DNA from: Paraoerskovia marina DSM 21750 | GTDB lineage: Bacteria; Actinomycetota; Actinomycetes; Actinomycetales; Cellulomonadaceae | Direction of reading: 5' to 3' | DNA length: 64,000 nt | Assembly: GCF_000701465.1 (NCBI RefSeq) | Contig: NZ_KL370783.1 | Coordinates: 102,602 to 166,601 of the forward strand | Shown here: positions 44,522 to 52,721 of the stretch, one piece after another | Position numbering within the stretch: position 1 is the first letter of the stretch | How the letters are laid out: every line of letters begins with the position of its first letter | Position numbers and translations under genes: made by a program | The notes under the pieces: generated by a model | The model's input: only the letters and a program-made list of their open reading frames with translations | Told to the model about the DNA's origin: nothing | Database searches by the model: none

Positions 44522-47446
44522 TCAGACGGTCTCGTACTCGGACAGCGGCGGGCACGAGCACTGGAGGTTCCGGTCCCCCGCGGCACCGTCGATGCGGCGC
44601 ACCGGCGGCCAGTACTTGCTCGCGCGCAGCGAGGCGAGCGGGTAGGCCGCCTGCTCGCGGGAGTACTTCTTGTCCCAGACGTCGGCGGTCACCGATGCGG
44701 CGGTGTGCGGGGCCCCGCGCAGCGGCGAGTCCTCGACGGCCCACTCGCCGGCCGCGACCGCGTCGATCTCGCCACGGATCGCGATCATCGCGGCGACGAA
44801 CCGCTCGAGCTCGCCGAGGTCCTCGGACTCGGTGGGCTCGACCATGAGGGTGCCGGGGACGGGGAAGCTCAGCGTCGGGGCGTGGAACCCGTAGTCCTGG
44901 AGGCGCTTGGCGACGTCCTCGGCGGTGACGCCGGTCTGCTTGGTCAGGTCGCGCAGGTCGAGGATGCACTCGTGCGCGACGAGGCCGTTGGGGCCCGTGT
45001 AGAGCACCGGGAAGTACTCGTGCAGGCGACGGGCGACGTAGTTGGCCGTGAGCACGGCCGTCTCCGACGCCGCGGTGAGCCCGTCCGGTCCCATCAGGGC
45101 GAGGTAGGCGTAGGAGATGGGGAGGATGCCGGCCGAGCCGTAGGGTGCGGCCGAGACGGGCGTGCCGCCGGCCTCGGTGGCGACGAGCGACGTCGGGGAT
45201 CCGGGCAGGAACGGCACGAGGTGCTCGGCCACGCCCACCGGGCCGACGCCGGGGCCGCCGCCGCCGTGGGGGATGCAGAACGTCTTGTGCAGGTTGAGGT
45301 GCGAGACGTCGCCGCCGAACTCGCCCGGCCGGGCCAGGCCGACCAGCGCGTTGAGGTTGGCCCCGTCGATGTAGACCTGCCCGCCGGCGGCGTGCACGAG
45401 GTCGCAGACCTCGCGGACGTGCTCCTCGAAGACGCCGTGGGTCGAGGGGTAGGTGATCATGATCGCCGCGACGGCCGAGCCGTGCTGCTCCAGCTTGGCG
45501 CGCAGGTCGTCGAGCAGCACCTCGCCGTCGTCGGCCGTCGCCACGACGACGACACGGAGGCCCGCGAGCACCGCGGAGGCCGCGTTCGTCCCGTGCGCGG
45601 AGGCGGGGATGAGCACGATGTCGCGCTCGCCCTGGCCCTGGGACCGGTGGTAGTCCCGGATGGCGAGCAGACCGGCCAGCTCACCCTGCGAGCCCGCGTT
45701 CGGCTGCACCGAGACGGCCGCGTACCCGGTGATCTCGGCCAGGCGCGACTCGAGCGAGCTGATCATCTCGAGGTAGCCGGCGGCCTGCTCGGTCGGCACG
45801 TACGGGTGCACGTTCGCGAACTCCGGCCACGAGATGGCTTCCATCTCGACCGTGGCGTTGAGCTTCATGGTGCACGAGCCCAGCGGGATCATCGTGCGGT
45901 CGAGCGCCAGGTCCTTGTCCGCCAGACGGCGCAGGTAGCGCAGCATCGCGGTCTCGGAGCGGTGCTGGGAGAACACGGGGTGGGTGAGGAACTCCGAGGT
46001 CCGCGTCGCCCACTCGGGAAGAGCGGGTGCGGGCGCCGCTGCGGCGTCGTCGGCGGTCAGCACACCGAAGGCGGTGAGCACCGTCTCCAGGTCGGCGGCG
46101 GTCGTCGCCTCGCTGCAGGCCACCTGCACGTGGTCGGCGTCGGGCGCGTAGAGGTTGACCCCCCACTCGGCGGCCGCCGCGAGGATCCGCTGCGCGCGGC
46201 CGGGCACGCGGGTGCGCACGGTGTCGAAGAAGTCGTCGTGGACCACCTCGACGCCGCCGGCACGCAGGGCGTTCGCGAGAGTGACGGCCTGGCCGTGCAC
46301 GCGCTGCGCGATCTCCGTGAGCCCCCGGGGGCCGTGGTAGACCGCGTACATCGACGCGACGATCGCGAGCAGCGCCTGCGCCGTGCAGATGTTGGACGTG
46401 GCCTTCTCGCGACGGATGTGCTGCTCGCGGGTCTGCAGGGCGAGGCGGTAGGCGACATCGCCGTCGGCGTCGACCGAAACCCCGACGATCCGGCCCGGCA
46501 GGGACCGCTCGAGCCCCTTGCGCACGCTCATGAACGCGGCGTGCGGGCCGCCGTAGAAGAGCGGGACACCGAAGCGCTGGGCCGAGCCGACGGCGATGTC
46601 GGCGCCGAGCTCCCCGGGCGGGGTGATCATCGTCAGCGCGAGCAGGTCGGTGGCGACGGTGACGAGCGCCCCGGCCTCCTTGACCTCCGCCACGAGACCG
46701 CGGACGTCCGCGATGCGGCCGGACGCCCCGACCTGCTGGACGACGACTCCCACGAGGGGACCTGCGTCGTCGGGAACCGGGACCGAGGCCAGCCCCTCGC
46801 TCACGTCCGCGACGACGACGGGCAGCCCTGCCGCCTCGGCGCGACCCTGCGCGACGGCGAGCGTCTGCGGGAAGAGGTCCGCGTCCAGGACGACGTACCC
46901 CGTCTTGGCCCGCGTGGCGCGCCACATCAGGGCGACGGCCTCGGCGACGGCGGTCGCCTCGTCGAGCAGCGAGGCCCCGGCGACCTCGAGCCCCGTGAGG
47001 TCGGAGACCGCCGTCTGGAAGTTCAGGAGCGCCTCGAGCCGGCCCTGGGAGATCTCCGGCTGGTACGGCGTGTAGGCGGTGTACCAGGCGGGCGACTCGA
47101 GCACGTTGCGGCGGATCACCGGCGGCGTGACGGTCCCCGAGTACCCGAGCCCGATCATCTGCGACTTGACCGTGTTGCGGCCCGCGAGCTCGCGGAGCTC
47201 GGCCAGCACCTCGGTCTCCGTCCGGGCGGCGGGCAGGTCCAGCGGCCGGTCGCTGCGGATGACGGCGGGCACGGCGGCGTCGACGAGCGCGTCGAGGCTG
47301 GGGTACCCGACCTCGTCGAGCATGCGCTGCGTGTCGCCGTCGACGCGCTGCTCGGTCTCGGTGCGCACGCCGCGCGGGCCGAGGTGGCGGAAGGCGAAGT
47401 GCTCGCGGTCGAACGCGCTGGAGGACGTCTGGTCCGGCTGGGTCAC
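44522..47446 (-). CDS. gcvP: glycine dehydrogenase (decarboxylating), P protein
   Basis: A 974-residue PLP enzyme that decarboxylates glycine and loads the aminomethyl group onto the H protein. It has the two homologous halves fused in one chain, as in E. coli. The PLP lysine is Lys721 in [15 protein letters not shown]. The N-terminus ([19 protein letters not shown]) and the glycine-rich loop are typical. First gene of the operon, directly behind the tandem glycine riboswitch. A long open frame on the opposite strand is a codon-bias shadow. Confidence 0.96.
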   Translation of the reverse strand: MTQPDQTSSSAFDREHFAFRHLGPRGVRTETEQRVDGDTQRMLDEVGYPSLDALVDAAVPAVIRSDRPLDLPAARTETEVLAELRELAGRNTVKSQMIGLGYSGTVTPPVIRRNVLESPAWYTAYTPYQPEISQGRLEALLNFQTAVSDLTGLEVAGASLLDEATAVAEAVALMWRATRAKTGYVVLDADLFPQTLAVAQGRAEAAGLPVVVADVSEGLASVPVPDDAGPLVGVVVQQVGASGRIADVRGLVAEVKEAGALVTVATDLLALTMITPPGELGADIAVGSAQRFGVPLFYGGPHAAFMSVRKGLERSLPGRIVGVSVDADGDVAYRLALQTREQHIRREKATSNICTAQALLAIVASMYAVYHGPRGLTEIAQRVHGQAVTLANALRAGGVEVVHDDFFDTVRTRVPGRAQRILAAAAEWGVNLYAPDADHVQVACSEATTAADLETVLTAFGVLTADDAAAAPAPALPEWATRTSEFLTHPVFSQHRSETAMLRYLRRLADKDLALDRTMIPLGSCTMKLNATVEMEAISWPEFANVHPYVPTEQAAGYLEMISSLESRLAEITGYAAVSVQPNAGSQGELAGLLAIRDYHRSQGQGERDIVLIPASAHGTNAASAVLAGLRVVVVATADDGEVLLDDLRAKLEQHGSAVAAIMITYPSTHGVFEEHVREVCDLVHAAGGQVYIDGANLNALVGLARPGEFGGDVSHLNLHKTFCIPHGGGGPGVGPVGVAEHLVPFLPGSPTSLVATEAGGTPVSAAPYGSAGILPISYAYLALMGPDGLTAASETAVLTANYVARRLHEYFPVLYTGPNGLVAHECILDLRDLTKQTGVTAEDVAKRLQDYGFHAPTLSFPVPGTLMVEPTESEDLGELERFVAAMIAIRGEIDAVAAGEWAVEDSPLRGAPHTAASVTADVWDKKYSREQAAYPLASLRASKYWPPVRRIDGAAGDRNLQCSCPPLSEYETV

Positions 47447-47524
47447 GATGGGTCTCCGGGGAGTTCACGAGGGGACCGACCCCGTCCGGGGCCGACCTGT
47501 CCCTCCCCGCTCTGTCATCGGACC

Positions 47525-47752
47525 CGAGGGTCGACCTGAGAGTTTTGCTGGTCCGCAGTCTCCACGTTTCCGTGGACGGCGCGCGCCAACTTGCACCGTC
47601 GGTGGGTGCCCGTCACCGACCCGAGGGACGACGTCGCGCACCACTTTTCAGAGTTGCCTCGCCATGACGGTACGGGGGCCTGAGAGATTCCCGGGGAGGG
47701 ATTGCTCCTTCGGCGCCGACCCGGTCACGTGGACCTGCCGGACTCTCCCGTC
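47525..47752 (-). promoter_or_regulatory. tandem glycine riboswitch
   Basis: Read on the minus strand, the first aptamer begins GGGAGAGTCC at 47750, has GGAGCAATCCC and ends with AATCTCTCAGG near 47679. The second has GGCGAGGCAACTCTG, GGTGCAAGTTGGC and CAAAACTCTCAGGTC near 47535. Both show the CTCTCAGG-type closing element. It lies 80 bases before gcvP and should switch on glycine breakdown when glycine is high. The remaining bases up to 47446 are GC-rich leader. Confidence 0.9.
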
Positions 47753-47778
47753 ATGATTCGAACGGCGACTACCGGCCC

Positions 47779-47784
47779 AGTCTA
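47779..47784 (-). promoter_or_regulatory. -10 box of the gcv operon promoter
   Basis: On the minus strand TAGACT (47784-47779) would start transcription about 20 bases before the glycine riboswitch. The -35 region is weak. Confidence 0.5.
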
Positions 47785-47829
47785 GCGACCGAACGCCCGA
47801 GGTTCGTGGTCGTCCTGTGAAGGCTTGGG

Positions 47830-48057
47830 CTACTCCTGGTCCGGCGGCTGCGTCGCCGGGATCTGGCCGCTGGGCGGCGACGGGTCGGGGATGCGTCGTG
47901 CGCGACGCGCCCGTCGGGACCCGCGCCCGGTCTCGGCGGTCTTCCCGCCGGAGTCCTGCCCCTCGCCCGCGACCGAGGGTCGGTCCCCGAGCTGCGGGTC
48001 GATGCCCGTGCTCAGCTTCGCCTCGTCGAACAGCGGCGTGCCCGCGTCGTCTTTCAT
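47830..48057 (-). CDS. small hypothetical protein
   Basis: A possible 75-residue protein with a protein-like N-terminus (GTPLFDEAKLSTGIDPQLGD), a basic Arg/Ala middle and a Pro/Gln C-terminus, likely unstructured. I do not recognise it. The ATG at 48057 has only GAAGG directly attached. It is downstream of the DUF4190 gene, behind a terminator, and just upstream of the gcv promoter. It may not be expressed. Confidence 0.4.
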   Translation of the reverse strand: MKDDAGTPLFDEAKLSTGIDPQLGDRPSVAGEGQDSGGKTAETGRGSRRARRARRIPDPSPPSGQIPATQPPDQE

Positions 48058-48091
48058 CCTTCGATCATGCGGGCGGTCACGAAAACACGCA

Positions 48092-48131
48092 GCCCGACGC
48101 GCGGTGTCTTCGCACACACCGCACGTCGGGC
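48092..48131 (-). terminator. terminator after the DUF4190 gene
   Basis: A 16-bp stem with one mismatch (48092-48107 with 48116-48131, eight-base loop). On the minus strand a short run of four T follows within 15 bases. Confidence 0.7.
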
Positions 48132-48160
48132 CAGGTCAGGCACAACGTACAAATCGAACG

Positions 48161-48679
48161 TTACTCGCAGGCGAACTCTTCGCCCTCGTAGACGAACGTG
48201 CCACCGCTGCCGTCGATGCAGTTCTCGATGTACAGGTCGACGACGCCGCCCATGACGGTGAAGATGAGGATCAGCGCGATCGTCGCCAGGATCGTGAAGA
48301 TCGCCCCGAGGATGATGCCCGCGAGCGCCGGACCGTTCGAGAACCCGGCCTTCTTCGACTGCACGAACGCGACGATGCTGAGGACCAGGCCGACGATCGG
48401 CATGAAGAAGGCGAGGACGAGGCCGACGATGCCCATCGTCTTGCCCGGGACGCTCCCGCTCCGCGCGGGCTGCTGGCCGTAGGAGTCCGGGGTGCCGGGT
48501 GCCTGGGGATAGCCCGGCTGACCGTACGGGGCCGACTGCCCGTACTGACCGGGCTGGCCGGACTGGCCGTACTGCGGCGGGCCGGGCTGCGCGGGCTGCT
48601 GCCCGTACGCCGGTGGTGTCGACGAGTCGGGCTTCTGGCCGTCGGGGACTCCGTACGGGTCAGGGGTCTGTCCGCTCAT
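48161..48679 (-). CDS. DUF4190-type membrane protein with a Pro/Gln/Tyr-rich N-terminus
   Basis: A 172-residue protein. Residues 1-75 are low-complexity, with repeated PxYGQ-type units (PPQYGQSGQPGQYGQ); then two membrane helices (about 81-107 and 116-145) with the KTMGIVGLVLAFFMPIVGLV start typical of DUF4190 proteins, and a short outer tail with two cysteines (ENCID, FACE) that may pair. Function unknown; such proteins are common in actinobacterial envelopes. An AAGGAG site precedes the ATG. Confidence 0.78.
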   Translation of the reverse strand: MSGQTPDPYGVPDGQKPDSSTPPAYGQQPAQPGPPQYGQSGQPGQYGQSAPYGQPGYPQAPGTPDSYGQQPARSGSVPGKTMGIVGLVLAFFMPIVGLVLSIVAFVQSKKAGFSNGPALAGIILGAIFTILATIALILIFTVMGGVVDLYIENCIDGSGGTFVYEGEEFACE

Positions 48680-48793
48680 GATGCTCCTTGGTTCTCGGGC
48701 CGAATGTCGGCTCGCGACGGGTTCTTCGTCGCGAACCTAGCCCACTCGCGCCCGGTTGTCCGTCGTTCGACGACGGCGCGCGGCCGGCGACGT

Positions 48794-49321
48794 TCAGCGC
48801 GGCCGGCCGACGCGGATCGCGAACCGCATCATCGCCACCACGAACGCGGCGACGACGAAGACTGCGCCGACCAGGTGGTGGCTGATCTCGAAGCCCTCGT
48901 CCCCCCACACCTGGTACGCGACGAGGACGCCCGCGTACCGGACCATGTTGGCGACGAGGACGATCCCGAGCGCCTCACCGAGGCCGCCGAGCACGGCGCG
49001 GACCGGGAACCGGGCGAGGCCGAGCGTGACCGCACCGAGGACCAGGAGCGGGACGGCGAGGACGACGGTCGAGCACATGAACGTGATCTGCACACCGATG
49101 CTCTGGCCCGTCCCGCCGCCGATGGCGGCGATGTCCCCGATCGCGCGCGAGGTGCCGCCGGTCACCGGACCGGCGACCCACGCGAGCAGGCTCGCCTCTG
49201 CCGCCCGGACGGCTGCGGAGCGTGCCACGAGCAGCACCGCGGCGCCGAGGACCGCCGCTGCGCCGAGCACGCGCGCCGGGTTGCTCACGTGCGCCGGTGC
49301 GGGCAGCGCGGCGGCGGTCAC
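48794..49321 (-). CDS. exosortase/archaeosortase-family membrane protein
   Basis: A 175-residue integral membrane protein with about five helices. The three residues that define exosortases are in place: Cys83 in ITFMCSTVV, Arg128 in NMVRYAGV and His148 or His149 in ISHHLVGAVF, each at the end of a helix near the outer face. Exosortases are transpeptidase-like enzymes that process C-terminal sorting signals such as PEP-CTERM. It is the last gene of a four-gene operon and overlaps the glycosyltransferase by four bases. It is shorter than many exosortases (250-300 residues). The likely substrates are the two proteins encoded upstream in the same operon. Confidence 0.78.
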   Translation of the reverse strand: MTAAALPAPAHVSNPARVLGAAAVLGAAVLLVARSAAVRAAEASLLAWVAGPVTGGTSRAIGDIAAIGGGTGQSIGVQITFMCSTVVLAVPLLVLGAVTLGLARFPVRAVLGGLGEALGIVLVANMVRYAGVLVAYQVWGDEGFEISHHLVGAVFVVAAFVVAMMRFAIRVGRPR

Positions 49322-50799
49322 GCGGCCCGCCAGGCGTCGAGCTCGATCACGTCCGCGTCAGCGCCTCCGGCCCCGGGAAGCGCGGGAGACCTGGCAGTCG
49401 CGCCGGCGGGCTTCACCGCGCGTGCCTGGTCCAGGACAGCGGCCTGCACCCCGGCCCCGACGCGTGCGGTCTTCTCCCAGCCCGAGTGACCGCGCAGCAC
49501 ACGCCCTGCGGCGCGGACGAGCACGGGGTAGGTCGTGTAGGAGTAGAGCCAGTACCCGAACCCGCGGACGACGGCACGCCCGATGCTCGAGTCCGGGTCG
49601 TCCCGGGACCGGTAGACGAACGCCCAGAGCACGAACGGGCCGATGCCGGTGAGCATCGTCAGCGGCACGAGCCACCATGCGGCGGCGAGGAGGGTGGCCG
49701 TCGTGTGCGTGGCCACCGCGCCGGTGACGACGAAGGCGGCGATCACCGGCCAGATCACGACCCCGAGCAGGCCGAGCCACGGGATCGAGAGGAAGTAGAG
49801 GCTCTCGACGACGCCCGCGTTGGTGAATCCGGGCGATGCGACGATCTTCGGCGCGTACGCCGCGCACTGCATCCCGCCCTGGGTCCAGCGCGTGCGCTGG
49901 CGCAGGTACGGGCACATGGCGGGCAGCGCCTCCTGCCGCACGACGGCGTCGTGGACGTAGCGGGTGCGGTACCCGGCGAGCATCGTGTGGATGCCGAGCT
50001 CGTAGTCCTCCAGGAGCGCTCCGTGCCACGGCTCGCCGTACGTCTCGCCGATCGCGTCGAGCGCCACGAGCCGGGTGAACTGACCGTTGCCGCCCATGCC
50101 CGCCGAGGCGGTGCGCAGCCGCAGGGTCTGCATCGCGGCGATCGTGGTGCGGAACTCGATGTCCTGGCTCCGCAGCAGCCACCGGGCGCGGGCGTTGCGG
50201 AGCCAGGCCCGCACACCCGTGCCCGCGTGCATCTTTCGGCCGGTGTTGTTCATCGCGACCGACGCCTGGGCGGCGCCGACCTCGGGGTCGAGGAAGACGT
50301 CCTTTCCGCTCATGTGCTCGAGCGCCCCGGGGACGAGCTCGCCGTCGGCGTCGATCACCCCGACGACGACCCGGTCGTCGGAGACGCCGGAGAGCTCGTC
50401 TCCGGCGGTCGCCCGCCAGGCGTGCAGGGCGTGGTAGGCGGCGTTGAGGGCCGCGCCCTTGCCCTGTCGCGCGTCAGGTCGTCGGCGCTCGACGAGGTGG
50501 ACGCGGGGGTGCGCGGATGCCCACCTCGAGACGATCTGCGGCGTCGCGTCGTCGCTCGCGTCGTCGATCACCCACACGTGCACGGACGGGAAGTCCCGCG
50601 TGAAGCGCGTGAGGGTCTCGTCGATCACGAGCTCCTCGTCGAGGCAGGGCACGAACATGTGCCACTCGAAGAGGTGCGCCAGCCCGCGCCGTGCACGCCG
50701 TCGTCCCAGGAACGGGACGAGGATCAGCGTGACGTACGCGAGGAACATGACCAGCAGGACGAATCCGACGACGTTGACCGTGGTCTCGAGGGTGGACAT
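49318..50799 (-). CDS. membrane glycosyltransferase family 2
   Basis: A 493-residue processive-type GT2 enzyme. It has an N-terminal helix (about 9-29), a cytoplasmic GT-A domain with VWVIDDASDDAT, the metal-binding DAD in VGVIDADGELVP, LLEDYELG and the QRTRW motif, then three or four helices (about 330-440) and a soluble Ala-rich tail. It could build or export a glycan, or glycosylate the surface protein of the same operon. Exosortase systems are often found with polysaccharide genes. It starts nine bases after the 51-residue gene and overlaps the exosortase gene. Confidence 0.85.
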   Translation of the reverse strand: MSTLETTVNVVGFVLLVMFLAYVTLILVPFLGRRRARRGLAHLFEWHMFVPCLDEELVIDETLTRFTRDFPSVHVWVIDDASDDATPQIVSRWASAHPRVHLVERRRPDARQGKGAALNAAYHALHAWRATAGDELSGVSDDRVVVGVIDADGELVPGALEHMSGKDVFLDPEVGAAQASVAMNNTGRKMHAGTGVRAWLRNARARWLLRSQDIEFRTTIAAMQTLRLRTASAGMGGNGQFTRLVALDAIGETYGEPWHGALLEDYELGIHTMLAGYRTRYVHDAVVRQEALPAMCPYLRQRTRWTQGGMQCAAYAPKIVASPGFTNAGVVESLYFLSIPWLGLLGVVIWPVIAAFVVTGAVATHTTATLLAAAWWLVPLTMLTGIGPFVLWAFVYRSRDDPDSSIGRAVVRGFGYWLYSYTTYPVLVRAAGRVLRGHSGWEKTARVGAGVQAAVLDQARAVKPAGATARSPALPGAGGADADVIELDAWRAA

Positions 50800-50808
50800 C
50801 GGTACGTC

Positions 50809-50964
50809 CTACCGTTGACGACGCGCGAGTCGCGCCGAGCGGTAGACGAGAAGCGCGCCGACGGCGAGCAGGACGACGGCGAGGACGACGGCCAGGGAGG
50901 TCGCTCCCGTGGCCGCGAGCGTGCCCGCGGTGGTGCCGGCGGCACCGGCTGCGGTCTTGTACAT
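50809..50964 (-). CDS. 51-residue protein consisting of a sorting-like signal (LAATG, helix, basic tail)
   Basis: Translation of the minus strand from an ATG at 50964 gives 51 residues to a TAG at 50809. Residues 1-15 are small and polar (Ala, Gly, Thr), then LAATG at 16-20, a membrane helix at about 23-41 and a basic tail (RSARLARRQR). This is the plan of a cell-wall sorting signal; LAxTG is the motif known for class E sortases. A strong AGGAGA site lies upstream. It lies 24 bases after the surface protein and nine before the glycosyltransferase, so it belongs to the operon. It may be a substrate, a membrane adaptor or an exosortase cofactor. Confidence 0.65.
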   Translation of the reverse strand: MYKTAAGAAGTTAGTLAATGATSLAVVLAVVLLAVGALLVYRSARLARRQR

Positions 50965-50988
50965 GAGGTCTCCTGATCCGTGTCGCGC

Positions 50989-52551
50989 TCAGACGGTCCG
51001 ACGGCGCAGTGCCGCGGTCCCGAGTCCGACGACGGCAAGGAAGGCGACCGTGGCCGCCCCGACTCCCGCGGTGGCGACCGGGATCGGCCGGGCCACGACG
51101 ATGGTCACGGTCGCGACGTCCGAGGTGCAGTCCCCGACCGTGAGCGTGTAGGTGAACGAGTCCTCTCCGGCGAAGCCGGCGTCCGGCGTGTAGGTCACCA
51201 TGCCGTCCTCGCCGAGCGAGACCGTGCCGTGGGCAGGCTCGTCGCCCAGCTCGACGACGGTCTCCGCGTCGGCAGTCGTGTCGTTCTCGGTCACGACGAC
51301 GTCGGTCGGCTCTCCCTCCGCGGTCGCGGCCTCGTCGTCCCGTGCGACGAGGTCCTCGGGGACGCAGACCGGGACGTCGGGCACGACGATCGGACTCGTC
51401 GTCTCGCAGGCGGCGTCGTCGTAGACCGCGGGCCAGCCGGGATCGATCGTGTAGCTGCGCTGCGGGTTGCCGTCAGTGCCGACGTCGTTGCCGATCGCGA
51501 GCATGAAGTCGAGCCGGTCGACCGACGCTCCCCCGAAGTCGGTCATCGCCCGGCCGTTGACCGTGGCGTTCGAGTTGTCGAAGTCCTTGACGTTCCCGTT
51601 CGCGCTGAACCCCGACGTCTGGGTTCCCAGCGGGTCGCCGTCGACGGTCACACCTCCGACGATCTGCTGCGCGATGACATGGTTGCCGGAGGTGCCGCGG
51701 GACGAGTCCACCTGGCTTCCGTCGCTGAGACCGACGACCAGCCCCATCTCACGGTTGCCCGGATCTCCCGAGGTCCCGTCGAGGTCTCCCATCCCGAACT
51801 CGGCTCCCGCCACGATCGCCGGGTCGAACTCGGCGCTCGCGTACGCGAACCTGCTGAACTGCCGTCCGTTGCGGTCGAACGCCCCGCGAGGCTGAGCACC
51901 GAACGTGGTCAGCCCTTCGTCACCCGACGGCCACTGCGTGCCGGAGTCGGGGTAGACGGAGCCGCGGTTCGAGACCAGCCCGGTGCTGAACCGGATCGTC
52001 TGCGCACCGACCGTGAGCTCCCCGCCGGCTGCCGCGACGTCGTAGAAGTGGATCAGCTCGTCGGCGCGACCCTCGGCCGAGCAGTTCGAGTCCAGCGGGC
52101 CCGTGACGACGTTCGTGAGCGCGCCGTCGCCGATGCCCTCGGGGCCGACCGTCACCTGATAGGTGACGGTGACCGTCTCGCCCGCACCGATCGGCCCGGC
52201 CCACTCCAGCTCGTCGCCGGAGACCTCGGCCGTTCCCGGGCCGCCGACGACGTCGTCCCAGGTGGCGTCGTCGAGCACGCCGGAGAGGTCGTCGGAGAAG
52301 GTGGCCGGGTCGTCGGCCGTGTACGGCTCGTCGCGGGTGTTGGTCAGGCTCACCTCGTAGGTGACGACCTGGCCGGGGGCGATGTCGCCGTCCGCGTCGG
52401 AGACCTTGGTCATCACGAGGTCGGCGTCCGACGTCTCGACAGCGGTCTGGAGGGCGTGGCTGGGTTGCGCCGCGGTGGCGGCTGTCGGGATCGCGAGTGC
52501 GCCGCCGACAAGGACGGCGACGGCAGCGACGGCTGGCGTGTGTCGAGACAT
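50989..52551 (-). CDS. DUF11-type surface protein with a C-terminal sorting-like tail
   Basis: A 520-residue exported protein. Signal peptide about 1-27; a DUF11-like repeat at about 42-135 (SDADGDIAPGQVVTYEVSLT, GPIGAGETVTVTYQVTV); an unassigned middle domain about 140-385 with four or so cysteines; an Ig/cadherin-like repeat about 400-486 (VTENDTTADAET..., GEDSFTYTLTV). It ends with RPIPVATAG at about 488-496, a helix to 515 and RRRTV. There is no LPxTG, so the operon's exosortase is the best candidate to process this tail. It is first in the operon, divergent from the sigma fusion gene. The DUF11 part resembles the LPQTG protein at the window's end. Confidence 0.82.
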   Translation of the reverse strand: MSRHTPAVAAVAVLVGGALAIPTAATAAQPSHALQTAVETSDADLVMTKVSDADGDIAPGQVVTYEVSLTNTRDEPYTADDPATFSDDLSGVLDDATWDDVVGGPGTAEVSGDELEWAGPIGAGETVTVTYQVTVGPEGIGDGALTNVVTGPLDSNCSAEGRADELIHFYDVAAAGGELTVGAQTIRFSTGLVSNRGSVYPDSGTQWPSGDEGLTTFGAQPRGAFDRNGRQFSRFAYASAEFDPAIVAGAEFGMGDLDGTSGDPGNREMGLVVGLSDGSQVDSSRGTSGNHVIAQQIVGGVTVDGDPLGTQTSGFSANGNVKDFDNSNATVNGRAMTDFGGASVDRLDFMLAIGNDVGTDGNPQRSYTIDPGWPAVYDDAACETTSPIVVPDVPVCVPEDLVARDDEAATAEGEPTDVVVTENDTTADAETVVELGDEPAHGTVSLGEDGMVTYTPDAGFAGEDSFTYTLTVGDCTSDVATVTIVVARPIPVATAGVGAATVAFLAVVGLGTAALRRRTV

Positions 52552-52721
52552 GGAGATTCCTCGGCTCTGGTCGGTTCACACGCCAGGCGGCATGCGTGGT
52601 GAGACTCAGAGGACAGGACCATCGGCAGGTCGCGTGATGACGGTTGCGCAGAGTGAGCCATCCCACTCGTTCCTGCCGTCATGATCGGCTCCGGCGGCGG
52701 TCTCAATGGGTGGAGGTACCA

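Noticed and set aside
44477-47539. Open frame of 1020 codons on the plus strand
   Set aside because: It is antisense to gcvP, has an Arg/Gly/Asp-rich composition typical of GC-rich shadow frames, and has no recognisable domain.
47741-47775. GTTCGAATC-like sequence resembling a tRNA T-loop
   Set aside because: No matching acceptor, anticodon or D arms; it is the leader of the glycine riboswitch transcript.
52647-52673. ECF-type promoter (GGAAC on the minus strand at 52673-52669) for the surface-protein operon
   Set aside because: No convincing -10 at 16-17 bases; could not be supported by eye alone.
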